Shown: piece by piece, positions 13,158-26,481 of the stretch
How the letters are laid out: the number at the start of each line of letters is the position of its first letter
Numbering within the stretch: position 1 is the first letter of the stretch
Assembly (NCBI GenBank): GCA_003640385.1
Contig: RCAB01000039.1
Coordinates: 62,001 to 126,000, forward strand
DNA: 64,000 bases
Source of the DNA: Setaria digitata
Lineage: Eukaryota; Nematoda; Chromadorea; Rhabditida; Setariidae
Reading direction: 5' to 3'
The notes under the pieces: model-generated
Told to the model about the DNA's origin: nothing
The model's database searches: none
The model's input: only the letters and a program-made list of their open reading frames with translations
Program-made: the position numbers and the translations under genes

Positions 13158-14208
13158 ATGATTCTCAGATTTCTGGAGGTAAATATATTATTAAGCGGAT
13201 TTAGAAGGAATTGGCATGATTTTTTTTTTAGTCCTGTATAATTTCATGCCTTCAGAAATTGGAAAGTAAGGGATGCTATCGCAGACTACAATTCTAAGGT
13301 CGTACTGTTTCGGTTTGCTGAAGTCGCTGCGGCATTTCCAGTTTGGCGCCTCTATACCCGAAAAGGTGATATTTTATACGTATATGTAAAGATTTAGTTT
13401 TATATAAGTAGCTTGGTAATAGAGACATTTGCGTTACGAAACATTTTTAAAGATTTGTAAGGAAAGTGCATGTTGAGGAGGCATAATTGTTTGAATTTGA
13501 ATTAAAAACAGTAATAGCTGTGCATGATTTAAGGGACTGTTTGGCGAGGAATTGCTCAAGCATCCATCCGGATTCAAATTACTCAATGAGAAAGTTAGAA
13601 AACGCTCCTTCGATTTGGTTGATAAAGTAAAACCCTTTTCCGAATTTTATTTTTAGTTTCAGTTTGCATCCTAGACTTTCGATTTCCGATGTGACTGAAT
13701 TCTAATGCCTGCATTGGATATTATTATTATTATTATTATTATTATAGCTTAATGGCTTTCTAGATTAGGTGATTTCATGATTATCACATTTAATCTCTTC
13801 CGGGTAACCTATATATAGTATTTTAAATATAATTGTGATTTCCTAAAAAATATGTATTAGCGGATGACTAGACATTATCATTCAATCAAATTTATTTGCA
13901 GATCGTGAATCGAAGGTGTGATAAAAAAGTTGTTGAGGTTTTCGATGATTTGTCAAATGAAATATGTAGCGCTGCTGATTTAGTGGGTCTTTTTGATTAA
14001 CATCAGTCATTTTTTTATACTAACATTTAAAAAAGTCTAAGTAAATTGATTTGAGTGACTTGCCTTGGACATAATATGTTAATAATGCGGACATAAAAAT
14101 TTTTATTGAGATTTAGATAGCTCGTCTTAGTATAATCTTAGTACAATTAGTATAATGCGTCATGGATTCATATATAAAAATTTGTATTATATTATGAACA
14201 TCCAGAAG

Positions 14209-14248
<40 letters not shown>

Positions 14249-17200
14249 TATATATACATATGGAATAAAGGAAAGCTTGACAATATAGTCTAATCCCTTG
14301 ACATTACTGTTAGGAAGGAAAAGTAACATGCAAATTTATTAATTTTACGAAAAAAGGATGTCTTTACAACACATTTTCAGGCAGAGTGTGTTCGCAATCT
14401 ACATTCTGATAAAGAATTCAGCGCAGCAGCCCAAGAGAGCATGCAAGATTTCACAGAGCTTGTTGAAAGGTATTGTGAAATTTATGGAAAATCTACATTT
14501 TGTGTAATTTTCGGACGTTTCAAGTCTTTTTTCCATTTTTCATGACTTCAGATTTAACGTTTTCAGTTTAAATACTAGATCAGATCTATATATGGCATTA
14601 AAAGATTCACTGGAAGCGGAGACTAATTTTTTGACGGATATTGACAGACGCACGGCTTTATTATTCCTTGATGATTTCGAACAAGCTGGTGTGAATTTAG
14701 CTGAAACTCAGGTGTGAATTAAGATTCTTTGGGAATATGCTGCGCTTTAATTTGGAATTGCTAGTTTTATGCGCTCTCTTATTACCACTATTATCTCATA
14801 AATGTATAGGTTTTCTGTTCCTTGGCGCAGTGCTCTATTGGATTCCCTATCTCATTGCTATGAATGCAGTAAAAATTTTCTAAATTCCATAAAATTTGAG
14901 GCGTAACGGAGAGAAACCTGCCTTTCAAACTGTTTCTTTCATTAGTTGATAAATTCTGATTTAGAAATGTGAATATGTAAAGCTTAGCAAGGAAATTTTC
15001 TCGGTTGGTTCACAATTTACGCATGGTGCGGAACAGCCTGTTACGGTTGCACCATTTTATAGCAAGCTGTATAGAGTTAAGCGACATCTATACAGTCCGA
15101 ATGCATTGACGGTTAGCCGCACCACCAGGCAGTGGTCTTATGCTACATATTACTCATACAATGAGGAGCAAGTACAGTAATTTTTCTTGGTTCATTTAAT
15201 CGTTGTAAAATTTAATGTAGCTTATCGTCAATAGAGGTCATAGCACAGTGCATCTCCTTCTTGTCATCGTCATAGTGCTGTTAATATTTGTCAATCAAAT
15301 CATTGACAGTTTGATCCAATCAATTCCTCAGTATAACTTCTATTAAGCTAACAAATTTAAAATCCATTTAGACATTAGTTTTAGTCCTTTATGAATTGTA
15401 TTGCATTATGGTAAGTCAAGAGAAAGCAAAAAAAGAAATTTTAGGAGAAACACTTATGCCGTCTAATTTCATGCCGACATTCACTGGCTCGACTTACTGG
15501 TTATCAGTCTTATGCTCATCGTGCCCAGCAAGCTTCGCTGCTTGGTTCATACGAAAGTGCCCATGACTTTTTAATTGAAGTCGTTAAAGTATGTCTGTTT
15601 AATTCGCTGAGAAGCTATATCTATTTGAAATCTTCTAAATAATTACTTCCAAATTAATCCAACAAAAAAATTGCTGAGTTTGTTTATGCAACGTATTGAT
15701 ATTCAAAAGAATATTTCCAAAAAAATATATATATATAATTTCTGTTTTGCTTTAGTCGTGTCAACCAGCAGCTGAACAGGAATTAGCCGTGCTGGCTGAT
15801 GTTTTAGCTCAGGTTGAATCGAAACGGGAGCATATTTGTGAGTCTGATTTGACTTATCTTTGTATGCTATATCGAGAGAACGCTTTTGGTCAGTTACAGC
15901 ATCTTTCCAGGTACTGTTCAGTTTAGTGTCGGAAACATTGTTGTTTTATTTGTCTTTAGTACTCGTGGAACAAGGCAGCTAAAAAAATGAATTGCGCTTA
16001 GCTCTTTTAGTTTGTTCAAGGGCATACAATTGACATAGGGAAGTCATATGAGCATTTTTATGCATTTTCATAAATTAGCAGTTCTAACATTATTTAAGAC
16101 TACTGAGTTATTTATTAATTCCAGGTATTTCTCGTTTAACAATCTCTTAAAAGGATTCGAAATGTTAACAAAGCGACTTTACAACGTCTTCTTTTCAGTT
16201 CAGACCCCTGCAGTTGGGGAAGTTTGGGCAGGAAACGTTATTAAAATTGTTTGTTTTTCCTCGCTTTTTTCTTTTTAGATTTTCGTCTTTGTATGCTCAT
16301 GAATATTTTGATTTTTTTTTTTTTGCTTATTGTAGAAAAATATAAGACATTAAGAGTGAGACTCTTTAGTTCTTGAATAGTAAATAAAATTTGGGATCGG
16401 GAAAGTCGTATTTATTTCACTATTACAGGATGTTTTTCAAGACAAAGATCAGTTTTTGGGGACTATTTACATTGATATTCAGTATCGGCAAACGAAAGCA
16501 ACAGGCGATTGTCATTTTACTGTTCGTTGCTCTAAGCAGGTTTCTGTCTTTTTTTGGATTAATATCAGATGCATGTAGCTTTCGTGGCTTTATTTGTACT
16601 AATACAATGGAAGCTAAGAAATGCTGTACTTTTCTTAATTCGTCGTAAAATTGCTTGTTACAGTTACTTTAGTAACAAATGTAACCATTTCGAAAGACGC
16701 ATATTCAATCGTAGTATACAGTTAGTTCCCAAAAGAAACTTATTATCTAGACATATGGTTTAGCTAGATGATGGTTCGTATCAAACACCAATCGTAGTTT
16801 TGTCATTATCATTAACCAAAGGACTAGAAAATATCGAGAACATTTTTCTGAGCCCTCATCAAGCCGAGAACTTTTTCCACGAAATGGGTCACGCGATGCA
16901 TTCGATGCTTGCGCGTACTCATTATCAGCATATCGCAGGTAATCTTTTTCTTGTCCTTTATAATGAAGTGTTTTATTCTTGTGAAGTATGGAAAATTGTT
17001 TCTGCTTTATAACCAATAAATTGTTGTGATTAGTCTTTGTCATTTATTATCATTTTTTAATTCCTTACCCTCAGGAACTCGTTGTTCAACTGATATGGCA
17101 GAAGTCCCATCTAATCTTATGGAATATTTTTTTAATAATATTGATGTTTTGCGTGAAATAGCGAAAGACAGTCATGGACGTCCAATAAGTGTCGAAGATG

Positions 17201-18127
17201 CTGCTTCTTTGATAACTTCTCGATTCGCTTTTACATCTCTGGAAATGCTACAGCAGGTTTCTACTGTTTAGAAGCTTTGTCTTATGAGGTTTAATGCTCA
17301 GAGATAAGAAAAATACAAGCTGTATTTCTCCATCTTCACTTTTTTCCAGGCAGTTTACAGTCTTTTCGATCTTGAAGTTCATGGTGGCAACGCAGAAGGT
17401 ATAGTGAATGGTCGCATCTCAACTACTGAGTTGTATTCATCCATTTGGTCGGTAGTCTTTCCAAGTGTTAAGAAAGAGCCAAATTCCTCTTGGCACCATC
17501 GGTCAGTTAGTCTTTTTAAATTTCCTTATTCTGATTTAATGTAAATTTTTTAAATTGTAATAAAAAGAGTTGTAATGCTCAACTACTTTCAGATTTACTC
17601 ATTTGGTACCATATGGTGCAAAGTATTATTCATACCTAGTAGCACGGGCAGCAGCTTCATTGATTTGGAATAGCAAGTTTCGTGATTCACCATTTTCAAA
17701 GGAGAATGGTCTTGCATGGGGAAAGGTTAATCTTCTTTATCGACTTATTTCATTTCTCCTCTGATCTTAACATACATAAGGTATTTTATGAATTAAGATA
17801 AGATCTTGCCCTTAACCTGAATTAATCGTATATTATAGTTTAGGAGCGTTACAGTTCTTCTTATCTGTCTATATTAATAGTAAAACTTTGGAGAAAGTAA
17901 TCAATTTCATGGAAGTGGAACATTTCGCAAAAAGAATATTTCTTAAATTCCAACAACTTTAAATGGGATTCATTATTATTCTGCAGGTATTATCGAAAGG
18001 TGGTTCGTTACCTCCGGCAGACCTGTTAAATTTGGCTCTTGGTTACTGGCCAACAGTGCAGAATCTAGCAACAGCACTGAAAGAAGAAGCTGATCAAACT
18101 TGCCAGCGTTCAGCTGTCAGTGTGTAA
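13158..18127 (+). CDS. MIPEP: Mitochondrial intermediate peptidase (M3 metallopeptidase)
   Basis: Zinc oligopeptidase of the mitochondrial matrix that trims an octapeptide from imported precursors. Sixteen exons: 13158-13178, 13299-13379, 13534-13626, 13902-13982, 14381-14469, 14567-14711, 14965-15171, 15445-15588, 15756-15910, 16125-16248, 16429-16539, 16764-16938, 17075-17256, 17350-17501, 17593-17725, 17987-18127 (2,034 nt, 677 aa). The zinc site is FFHEMGHAMHS (HExxH at about 456-460) with the third ligand Glu in DMAEVPSNLMEY at about 485, 29 residues after the first His, as in other M3 enzymes. RYQH-like and GYG-like family blocks follow (RTHYQHIAGTRC, HLVPYGAKYYSYLVARA). The N-terminus is the least sure part. 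MILRFLE joined to VVLFRFAEVAAAFPVWRLY makes an arginine-containing, acid-poor leader suited to mitochondrial import, but an acceptor at 13255 could also be used. AATAAA is at 18155-18160. Confidence 0.93.
14211..14246. repeat. (AT)18 microsatellite in a MIPEP intron
   Basis: Eighteen uninterrupted AT units lie in the intron between the exons ending at 13982 and beginning at 14381. An (ATT)n run at about 13721-13745 sits in the preceding intron. Both are candidate polymorphic markers without coding effect. Confidence 0.95.
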
Positions 18128-21024
18128 AGTAGCTCCATGAAATCTTAAATGGTAAATAAATTGCTTCAGTTTTTTCGTCATTTTGTCTTGAACTGTGCAT
18201 TTTTTGGTTATATTTTCACTTCATTTAAAAAATATAAATTTTAACAACCAGGATGAAGGTTTGTTTGAGGGATCTATCTTGTGAGAATGGTTTTTGTATT
18301 TTGATCTAAAATGTTTGCAGAAATTTGAAAATAATTGGTGGAAAAAAAAAAACTGTCTTCCAACAGTTAAGCCTCCTACATGACCTTGACTATTTTCCAA
18401 AGTCCTCATTATTGAGTTTTTTTCTCTTTTTCCGCTCCTTACTATCCTTTGTTCTCTGCTTTTCTTTTTCGTGCCACTGCTTTCTTTAAAACTATATACC
18501 ACCATAAATATTATTTGCTTTTATCTGGCAGTACTAATGACGACATAACTCGGAAGGAAATATAGCGAAAGCCCTATCCTCTATTCAGCCTATCCATTAA
18601 TTAAATGCATTTATTAAGTGATCTGGTGTTTATTGGTTAATATTCAGCGCTTCTTTTTTGTTTGCTTGTACCTTCTTCAAAGCATTCTCATCGTGTTTCA
18701 GCAAGCACCACCGATTATCATTTCTGCTATTTTTGCTTTACGGCAACATCCGTAAATGAGATTTTTATGGACCAGATAGCTCAGGTTTTTTAGATAAAGC
18801 AGTTCAATGTTATTTTTTCGTTGATTTTGTTTTATTTGTTTCACTTGAATGCTTCATTTATCAACTTAAGAAATTTAAAGTAACTTGAGGTGGGTAACAC
18901 TTTTATTTTCTTTAAAATATAGTTTGGTTTTGTTAGCACTGCAAATTTATTAACATAGTATTGCGCACCAATTTTCTTCCAACAGATTTATGTCTAACAT
19001 TGTTTATCAAATGCTCTTTTCAGGAGTTAAAGTCATAACGGGTTCAAATCACTGTGTATATACAGTCAAATTTTTGACCTGGCGAATAGCAGTTTATGAA
19101 TTCCTACCGGAAGATTCTTCATTCATTGTGTACGACAGTTTTACACAGCTGGTTTTGAGAATTTGCAGCTTCCGGGGTTTCCTAGGATGCGCAATTTTCC
19201 GATTCAAACTCCATTGCTCACACAAAATTATTTTCTTTATCATGAACTTACTTGGGGGAAATAAAAGACAAAGTTATTTGATTGGGTTGTAAGGATTAAT
19301 CTAACTTGTTNATTTTCCGATTCAAACTCCATTGCTCACACAAAACTATTTTCTTTATCATGAACTTACTTGGGGGAAATAAAAGACAAAGTTATTTGAT
19401 TGGGTTGTAAGGATTAATCTAACTTGTTCTGTTTTTGTTATTTCTAACTTATATAACTTATGACATTATGCCAAGTTACTGTTAATTCATGCGAATGATA
19501 TGTTTTGTTTAAATCAATTTTTTCTTCATACAAAAGGTCTACTTTTTAGAAATTACTGAAGCATAAAAGGCGTCTACACTTTCCGATCAGATTTTATTTG
19601 TTCTATTCAAGTACTCTCTTTTTTTGAACATATTCAATGAAGTGCAGAAAATTGCTATTCTGTCAGAATATTTGTTTCTTGAAATAAATAGGCCGTGCTT
19701 TTCAGTGGCTTTAGTAACTTCTCTTATCAGCTGTATAAATAGTGGACGGAGTACATTTATACATTAATATAGAATTTTATGAATGCTGTAAATTACTACT
19801 GTCAATTGTATGAGTGACAAGTGTGGAAATATCCGCGAAATGATAACGAAATAGTTGCTGCGAGTTATTATTGTTTTGATTTTGTTCTTTACCACTCTTT
19901 AGTTACTGCAGAGCAAATTTCGAGTCTCTTTTCACATTTGATTCATTTCTCTTTTTCTTCCGTTGCCTTCCATCCTTTTATTTTTCTAAAATTTAAATAC
20001 ATCATTTCAATACTTCTCGAACTAGTGGGTCTGGTTTTATTTCACCACGGTGTCTTGTTCTGTTTCCTATTCTCTAGCAGCGCTCATCACCTTATATCAT
20101 TTATTTACTTTTTTCTCCGTGAAAAAAAAATAAAATTTTTCTCTTCAAAAAACGAGTTCCATTCACAACAAATTGTGCCGTCCATTATAATAAGCGATTG
20201 ATTCACATTTGCTCACTAATAATGTTACTTAGTAATTCATAATTATGTCTCGTTTCTAAGTGACCATGATTTAACATGAAAGATATGGGTAATTCTCCGG
20301 TTGATCTCCCCGGTTCCAGTACATACAATTTTAAATGGGTCATACCCAGAATGCAGATACATCTGACAAGCAGTGCGCATCCGTTTTTATTTCACTTAAA
20401 TTTTCTATATCTAATAATTTCCTGAGTGTCTGGACAGAGCCTATCTACTTTTGCGTCAGTTAGATTTTGCATCTATACCTGAGAATAAAACTTCGATTAG
20501 AGCAGATGTTTACAGTTTATAGTTATGCCGCTGGTTAATAATTTTCCAGCTTGATTTCATGCGCGACCAAACCTATGAGTACTGGAAAATGCCAGCTGTA
20601 GTATTAATCAACTGTTTGGTTCAGTGGACTACTTCTAGGCTCTCTGATTCCAACGAATGCTTCATTAGGTTTCTCTTTTTTTCTTCTAACTATTTCCATC
20701 ACAGTTTATTTTAACCATTTGGGAAAAGCTGGTACTCTTAGGACTGGATTTTGTCTCTAGTTTGTTCATGTATCAGTCTACTCATTTCCTGTTTAGAAAC
20801 TGTGAGTGAAGTATGAGACGGAGAATTGGGCAGTGCCACTTTTCCTTTTACGTATATATTGAATTTAATTTTGGTGAGAATGCCAATACAGTGAATGAAC
20901 TGCTGAGAATGCTAACAAGTCATAATTCTGTATCAAATTCATTAGAAGCAAAACGTCATTAGTATGCTTTAAATGGAACAACCATCAGTGGAGGATGAAT
21001 GATGCAATGAAGTGGACAGAACGA
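18128..21024. other. Intergenic with an assembly scar
   Basis: After the MIPEP poly(A) signal (18155-18160) I find no exon that can be supported. An N at 19311 sits between two copies of a 117-base sequence (listed separately). The 126-codon open frame at 19821-20201 (+) is dominated by Phe, Ile, Leu and Ser from T-rich sequence and has no splice or homology support. The right part is the 3' flank of the minus-strand collagen that ends at 21025. Confidence 0.55.
19194..19428. repeat. 117-base direct duplication flanking a single N
   Basis: Bases 19194-19310 and 19312-19428 are the same sequence apart from one T/C difference (19228 versus 19346). They are separated only by the N at 19311. This is the pattern left when two contig ends that overlap are joined with a token gap instead of being merged. 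The true genome probably has one copy; the single mismatch could be an allelic difference. Confidence 0.93.
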
Positions 21025-22419
21025 TTACTTCTGGCTTGTTCCATTTGAAACTTCCGGACAAGGGCAATAATGTACATCTGGTCCCGGAATACCCACTGAA
21101 CCTTTCTGAAATGAATAAACGGGATGTATTTTTTAGCTTTTCTGAGTCATGACATTATGTTCAATTTATACCAAATAACTTACCGGTCCTGGGGTCCCAT
21201 CCTTTCCTGGTTTACCATCTCTGCCAGGTTGACCAGGTTGACCTGCTGTTCCAGGTTCACCATCAGGTCCACGTTTGCCATCTACTCCCGCTTTTCCAGG
21301 CAAGCCAGGAGGACCATCTGGTCCTTTGGGACCTGGAGCACCAATACCTTTCTTGCCACTGCATCCATCTGGTCCAGGCATACCGGGAGGCCCATCAGCT
21401 CCTTGTTCACCGGGCTCACCAGGTGGTCCAGGTGGTCCCTTCGGCCCGGGCCTTCCTGTTTTCCCCGCCGACCCTGTTTTTCCGACTTCTCCCTGATCGT
21501 TCGGAGGTCCATCCGGACCTGGCAAACCAGGAGGTCCGGGAGGGCAAAGAATGCAGCCACCCGGAATGTTATACGTAGCAAGAAGCGCCACGCCAGGCAC
21601 CCCTTTTGGACCATCCTTTCCAGGTTCTCCGTCTAAACCTTTTTCGCCTTTATCTCCCTTTGGACCTGGTGGACCCTTTGAGCACCTTTGTGACTCTTTA
21701 CAGCCTGAAACATGACAGTAAAGCTGAGTCACTGGAAAAGTGATACTAATAATCTAAAATGCAAAGTAGAGCCAGTAATAGATAAAAAACATGCAGCATT
21801 TCTTGGCCGCTCGTTTTTTCCTTTCCAGAAAACCGCTACTGAAAAAAAACGCTTTTCCACTTGGTTCAGAACGAAGCTCGATAATTTTCGTCCATGTTTC
21901 GTCCACCACTACCTAAATTTTTTTTTTTTTAAAATATGCCAGCTGAAGCACGCCAAGATTCAGAAAAATAAACTTAATTTTCTACTTCGTTTGAGCACGA
22001 GAAATATATTTCATTATCTGGATCTTCTAAATAATCATGCTTCTTACTTTAGGTTCACGGAAATTTATAGTTTGAAGAATCGATACGACAGTAGTTATTG
22101 GTGTGTACCTCATCGTTGTGTATTTCTCGAATAATTGGAAAGTTACTCCACCGATCTGACCAATGGTCCTTTTTTTTTTTAGAAGAATTTTCAAAAATCA
22201 AAGTATTTCAGAGGAGGCTTAATGGCGATTATCGTGTTCTTACTTTAACATTAACATATCACTGAATGCCGTAGTCACCTTAAATTCTTTTATTTCATCC
22301 ATAAGGTTATCGTACAAATTATTGATATCATTGAAAATCACACCGACTGATAACAATGATAATGTTATCACAAAGACACTACATCCAATCGCAAAAGCGA
22401 CGGCAACTCGAACACTCAT
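21025..22419 (-). CDS. Cuticle collagen (286 aa)
   Basis: Secreted nematode cuticle collagen. Exons on the minus strand: 22419-22279, 21912-21795 (end uncertain), 21704-21184, 21105-21025. Residues 1-47 are the cuticle-collagen N-terminal domain with a signal-anchor segment ([20 protein letters not shown]) and the block [17 protein letters not shown]. Exon 2 continues DETW and carries a furin-type site RKKR at 78-81. Exon 3 holds the Gly-X-Y domain, split by a cysteine insert ([20 protein letters not shown]). There is one missing glycine (PPN DQG) and a short break KKGIGAPG. Exon 4 ends [20 protein letters not shown]. The sum is in frame only if exon 2 ends in phase 1, where no GT exists; a GC donor after 21795 or a sequence error are the options. 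Acceptor CAG at 22424-22426 lies just upstream of the ATG. Confidence 0.9.
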
Positions 22420-25400
22420 CTTCCTGAATCGCTGGCAAATCGAAAGTGATGTGGTGGTTTAAATTTCTAAAATAATAACCGAGACGAAAGAAAAAGTATA
22501 TTCAGAGTCGTTTGGAGTAACACACTAGAGGCCAAATGGCTCCCCAAAGGTAAAGTTGTCCTGGACGTGTATCATCGGTATACGTATATGCTGACCGTAA
22601 GTGGAGTAGGAATCAGGGCCCAGCACAATAGATTCCCTCGTGAGCAAGCCGATAGAATCAACAGTGCTGTCCTTTTAAGATGACCAGACCAAAATCAACA
22701 GTAGCCTAATGAATAAAATGTATTAAACGAGATGATTCAACGACTGGCAATGTGAATTTCCAGTCATCTAGGAGACACGCAAGCGTGAAGTGACATCAGC
22801 ATTTGGCATCCTGTTTTTTTTCTTGATTTTTTTTTGAGACACTATATAACAAGTGAAGAGAAAAGGATTCTTAGAGAGTGATAAGAGTAGCTGTTCGGAT
22901 GGGTGGAATCTGCGCAAACGACATGCAATTAACTAAAAAACAAACATTTCTAATCAATTCAGAGACTGAATTACCATTACAGTAGTAGTAGTGGCTGTGA
23001 TGAAATTCAAAATTTTTTCAGCCAAAATATTCAAATACATTTTTCATTTTTTTTTTGTTGCATTTTTATTTCTATCATTTACTATTTTTTTTTCTTTTGG
23101 TTGTTTGTTTGTTTGTTTTTGTTTATGTTCAATTCAATTCAATCATTACCTTACCTAAATTATAGATAACTTATGAAATTTCTAAAAATAAAATGAAAAT
23201 ATAATTGTGCACAAATTTCCAAATTATCCAAGAACTGATAAGCACAGATAACTTGTGCTCAGTCAGGAAACGACAGGAAGATGGATGAGAAACTTCATTT
23301 CCTATACAAATGGGTTTTCGGCGATTGTAAGTTGAACAGAAATAGCACATTGTCATCAACAATGTTTACAAGAATTGAATGATTCAAACTGTAGTTGTTG
23401 ATTTTTATCGCTGACTTTATCTGTCCAAAAAAAAGCGATAAATTCATCTATCCGAACGAATTATCAAACCTATCACTACTACTGTTTATGTTCAAATTCG
23501 CAGACAAATGTTATACCTTCGGTGGCTTCCCTACGTTCAGTAACCTACCTTAACTATGTGAGTTTATTTAGATATATATGCAAGTCTTATCTTACAGCTG
23601 TTATATCAGCTTAGCATGCTTCAACAATTTTCATCTCTCCCTGTGAATTTTTTATGCTTCTGCAGTAGCACTTCCACATAACTAAACCATCCAAACTTCC
23701 TTCAAGTTTATGGTAAGTTTCGAAAAATTCAGTATTTGATGTTTTACATCTGCGAGACGAATGCCAAGTAACAGAATGTTCGATTCTTCCTTTCAAAGAC
23801 TTTACGTTTTGCTGGCAAATAATGTCGAAAGACACTTTTTTTTACTACAATTCTAACTTCAGTTGTCAATTTTCGTGGTTTTTTTTATATAACGAATTAA
23901 GCATCTTTTAGACTGATATCTAAATTCTAGATTTCATATCCATCCCTATTGTGACAATTTATCTGTGAATGTAACTTACGAGAATGCAAGGATCTAAAAT
24001 TTCTGGTCTTCATGATTTCGTATCATTAGTGCATTTCATAAAATCTGTATATGTTGATAAAAGGCTAAAATAAAAATAAAAAATTCAGCCATAAGGATAA
24101 TAGTGGCTCATTTTTGAAAACATTATTATGACAAGTAATAAAAAAGAGTAAATATTTTTGATTTTGTACATGCAAAATGAAATAAGACAATAAATATTTA
24201 GCCTTATATGCATTTATTCTAAATTAATATAATCATAAAAATCATTGCAAAAAACCTCTAATCAACAGCTTTGACAATCAAAATTCACAGAAAAAATTCT
24301 TGGCTAATAGTAATAAATGACAAAATGAATTGTAAAAAATTCAATGAAATCAGCTTTACTGATAATGAAGGATTGCTTAAAACGTTATAAGAAGGAACAA
24401 AATTAAATTTTTTTAGTGAAGATTTTTCCGGATCCGACTGATTCTAGGTAACAATTATGCTATACAATAAAAGTGACATGAAAACTGCATCTGTTTCTCG
24501 GTATTTCAGTAGAAACAATTCAAGAATTCTCAGAGGAAAAGTTGTATCGGTAATTAAGAAAACAAATGGTAGCCAAATAGATAGCACTGTAGTGGTTATA
24601 GTCAGTGTATTACTAGCGGTACCACTGTTAGAACTGAACGAGAAGACATCATTTCTCAAAGTTTTTTTATCCACTTTTTTCTTTCTTAAAACTTGAGCAA
24701 TACGATTAAACGAAAATTTAAAGTTGGAACCGTTGTTACCGTCCTGATTAATTGCTTTAGCTAAAAAAAATAAATATATCGCCCTGTTTGATTTTTTGAG
24801 AATATATATTACAACGCATACAGTTATCCTCTTAAACTAGAATTACCTTATAGGACTAATTTTAATTGGTGATTTCCTCTAGGCCCTAGCATACTTTAAA
24901 GGTTTCCACAAAACGAATATAAATAAGTTTGGCAGTTCGAATTATTAAGCAGCATGGATAATTTTAGTGTGAAAATGTAATTAGAATAAGATTAATTCAG
25001 GCAAAATTCAAATTGGTTAACTGATCTAAAGAGAAGTAAATATGGCAATAGTTACCGAATTTAGATGTATTGTATAGTTGAATTTACTTACCTTCTCATT
25101 TCCACATTTTCTTTATCTTTGTGATCCAGCTGAAAGGTTCTGCCGAAAAAGCATTTATAGACTTTTGGCAACAACTGCGATTCTTCTTTCCCTTAAAGAA
25201 TTTTTCTGTAAATTTAAATTCCTGTAATCCTTTTTAAAATAAAAGACTATAATCCGAATTTGAATTTTAAATTTCTGGCTAAATTTTTTTCCCTGAGATC
25301 TTGAAATATTAGAGGTTAATCAGTATTTGTTAATCTCATGTTATCGCACTTAAGAATCAACCGGTATTTGTGTAGTACTTCATTTCTTAAAACCCGTTCA

Positions 25401-26481
25401 AGACGATCTTAGATAGAACGACCAAACAAGTTGTTTTATTGACTCTTGCCGATGACTGATCTTGAAATCATACGATGAGACTAAACAATCAAATCTTTTC
25501 ATCTGAAAAAAATTAATTAAAATAAACACTAAGTTAATTAAATGAATTTCGCAAATGTTGATGAATTGCATAAGGGAAATGTGTCTGAGAAAGAGTTGCC
25601 AAAAAATGATATTCTTGTAATTTGATTTCTTTGTTTCTTTGTTTCAAACTGTAACATTGTTTCAAGAAACGAAAGTTTCTATAAAATGAAATTATTTCAT
25701 GGATTTTATTGTAAATCTCGCCTTTGATATGACTAGATGATATACATATTGTGCTACTAAGATCTAAAGTATGATACAGAGAGACTAGATCGTATTCTTG
25801 GTTTGTAGACTGTTCAAGTGGAAACTAGAAGGTGTTTTTGACTTAGACCAGATGAAGCAGAGAGATCGATCGCGTTCAGCCCGTCAAATCATCTTCTGGC
25901 ACTATATAATTAAGACCGTGAACACTTCTGTGCATATTCTTCTGCACTAACTATCGCTTGGTGATTGTTTATTTCATGTTCGTGTCTGAAAGACGAAAAC
26001 TTTTCCCATTCCTTCCTGTAACAAATCATTCATCACTGCTAATAATCAGAAATGTAGCAGAGTAACTGACGGTTCAAGACTGCAAGTAACACTTTCCGGG
26101 GACACACAGACATCTTATCACCAGTCCCACACCTGTTGATATGTTAGTATCACTCAAACATAACACTGAACTGCCACGCGAACAACTTCGTCCCCTGCAG
26201 AAAAAAGGCGGTCATGTCAGAGAGGATTACTACTGATCCGTAGCTAAACACTACTGAAATAATTTATCGAAGCTTTTAAGGTTAACCAGCAGTCCCTCGG
26301 ACCAACCTGATTTGGTGGGATTTGGACCTTTTATACTATGATCATGACTTGAACTGCTAGCAATGACAAGTGAGTTATTAGAAAAAAGAAAAAAAGAAAT
26401 GCTATTTTGTCAGAGAAAGATTAGCACTGACCTTCGAATTTTTTCTACGTAACATAGTTTACTTCTTATTTCATTCTACAG
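22420..26481. other. Intergenic between collagens, weak exon-like signals
   Basis: The first part is the presumed promoter of the collagen ending at 21025. Short repeats occur, such as TGTTTGTTTGTTTG near 23100 and TTTCTTTGTTTC near 25627. Two overlapping opposite open frames around 24444-24696 cannot both be genes and neither has support. On the minus strand, TTTACAG ... GAAGGTAAG bounds about 25108-25215, an exon-like block that I could not connect to anything. From about 25800 the sequence is less AT-rich. Confidence 0.45.

Noticed and set aside
19030..19055. GGGTTCAAATCAC, resembling a tRNA B box
   Set aside because: No matching A box or cloverleaf could be drawn in the preceding 60 bases.
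19821..20201. 126-codon plus-strand open frame
   Set aside because: Composition is Phe/Ile/Leu/Ser from T-rich sequence. It has no acceptor or donor partners, no domain, and lies next to an assembly scar.
24444..24696. Two overlapping opposite open frames of 76 and 79 codons
   Set aside because: Mutually antisense, no splice context that can be extended, no domain.
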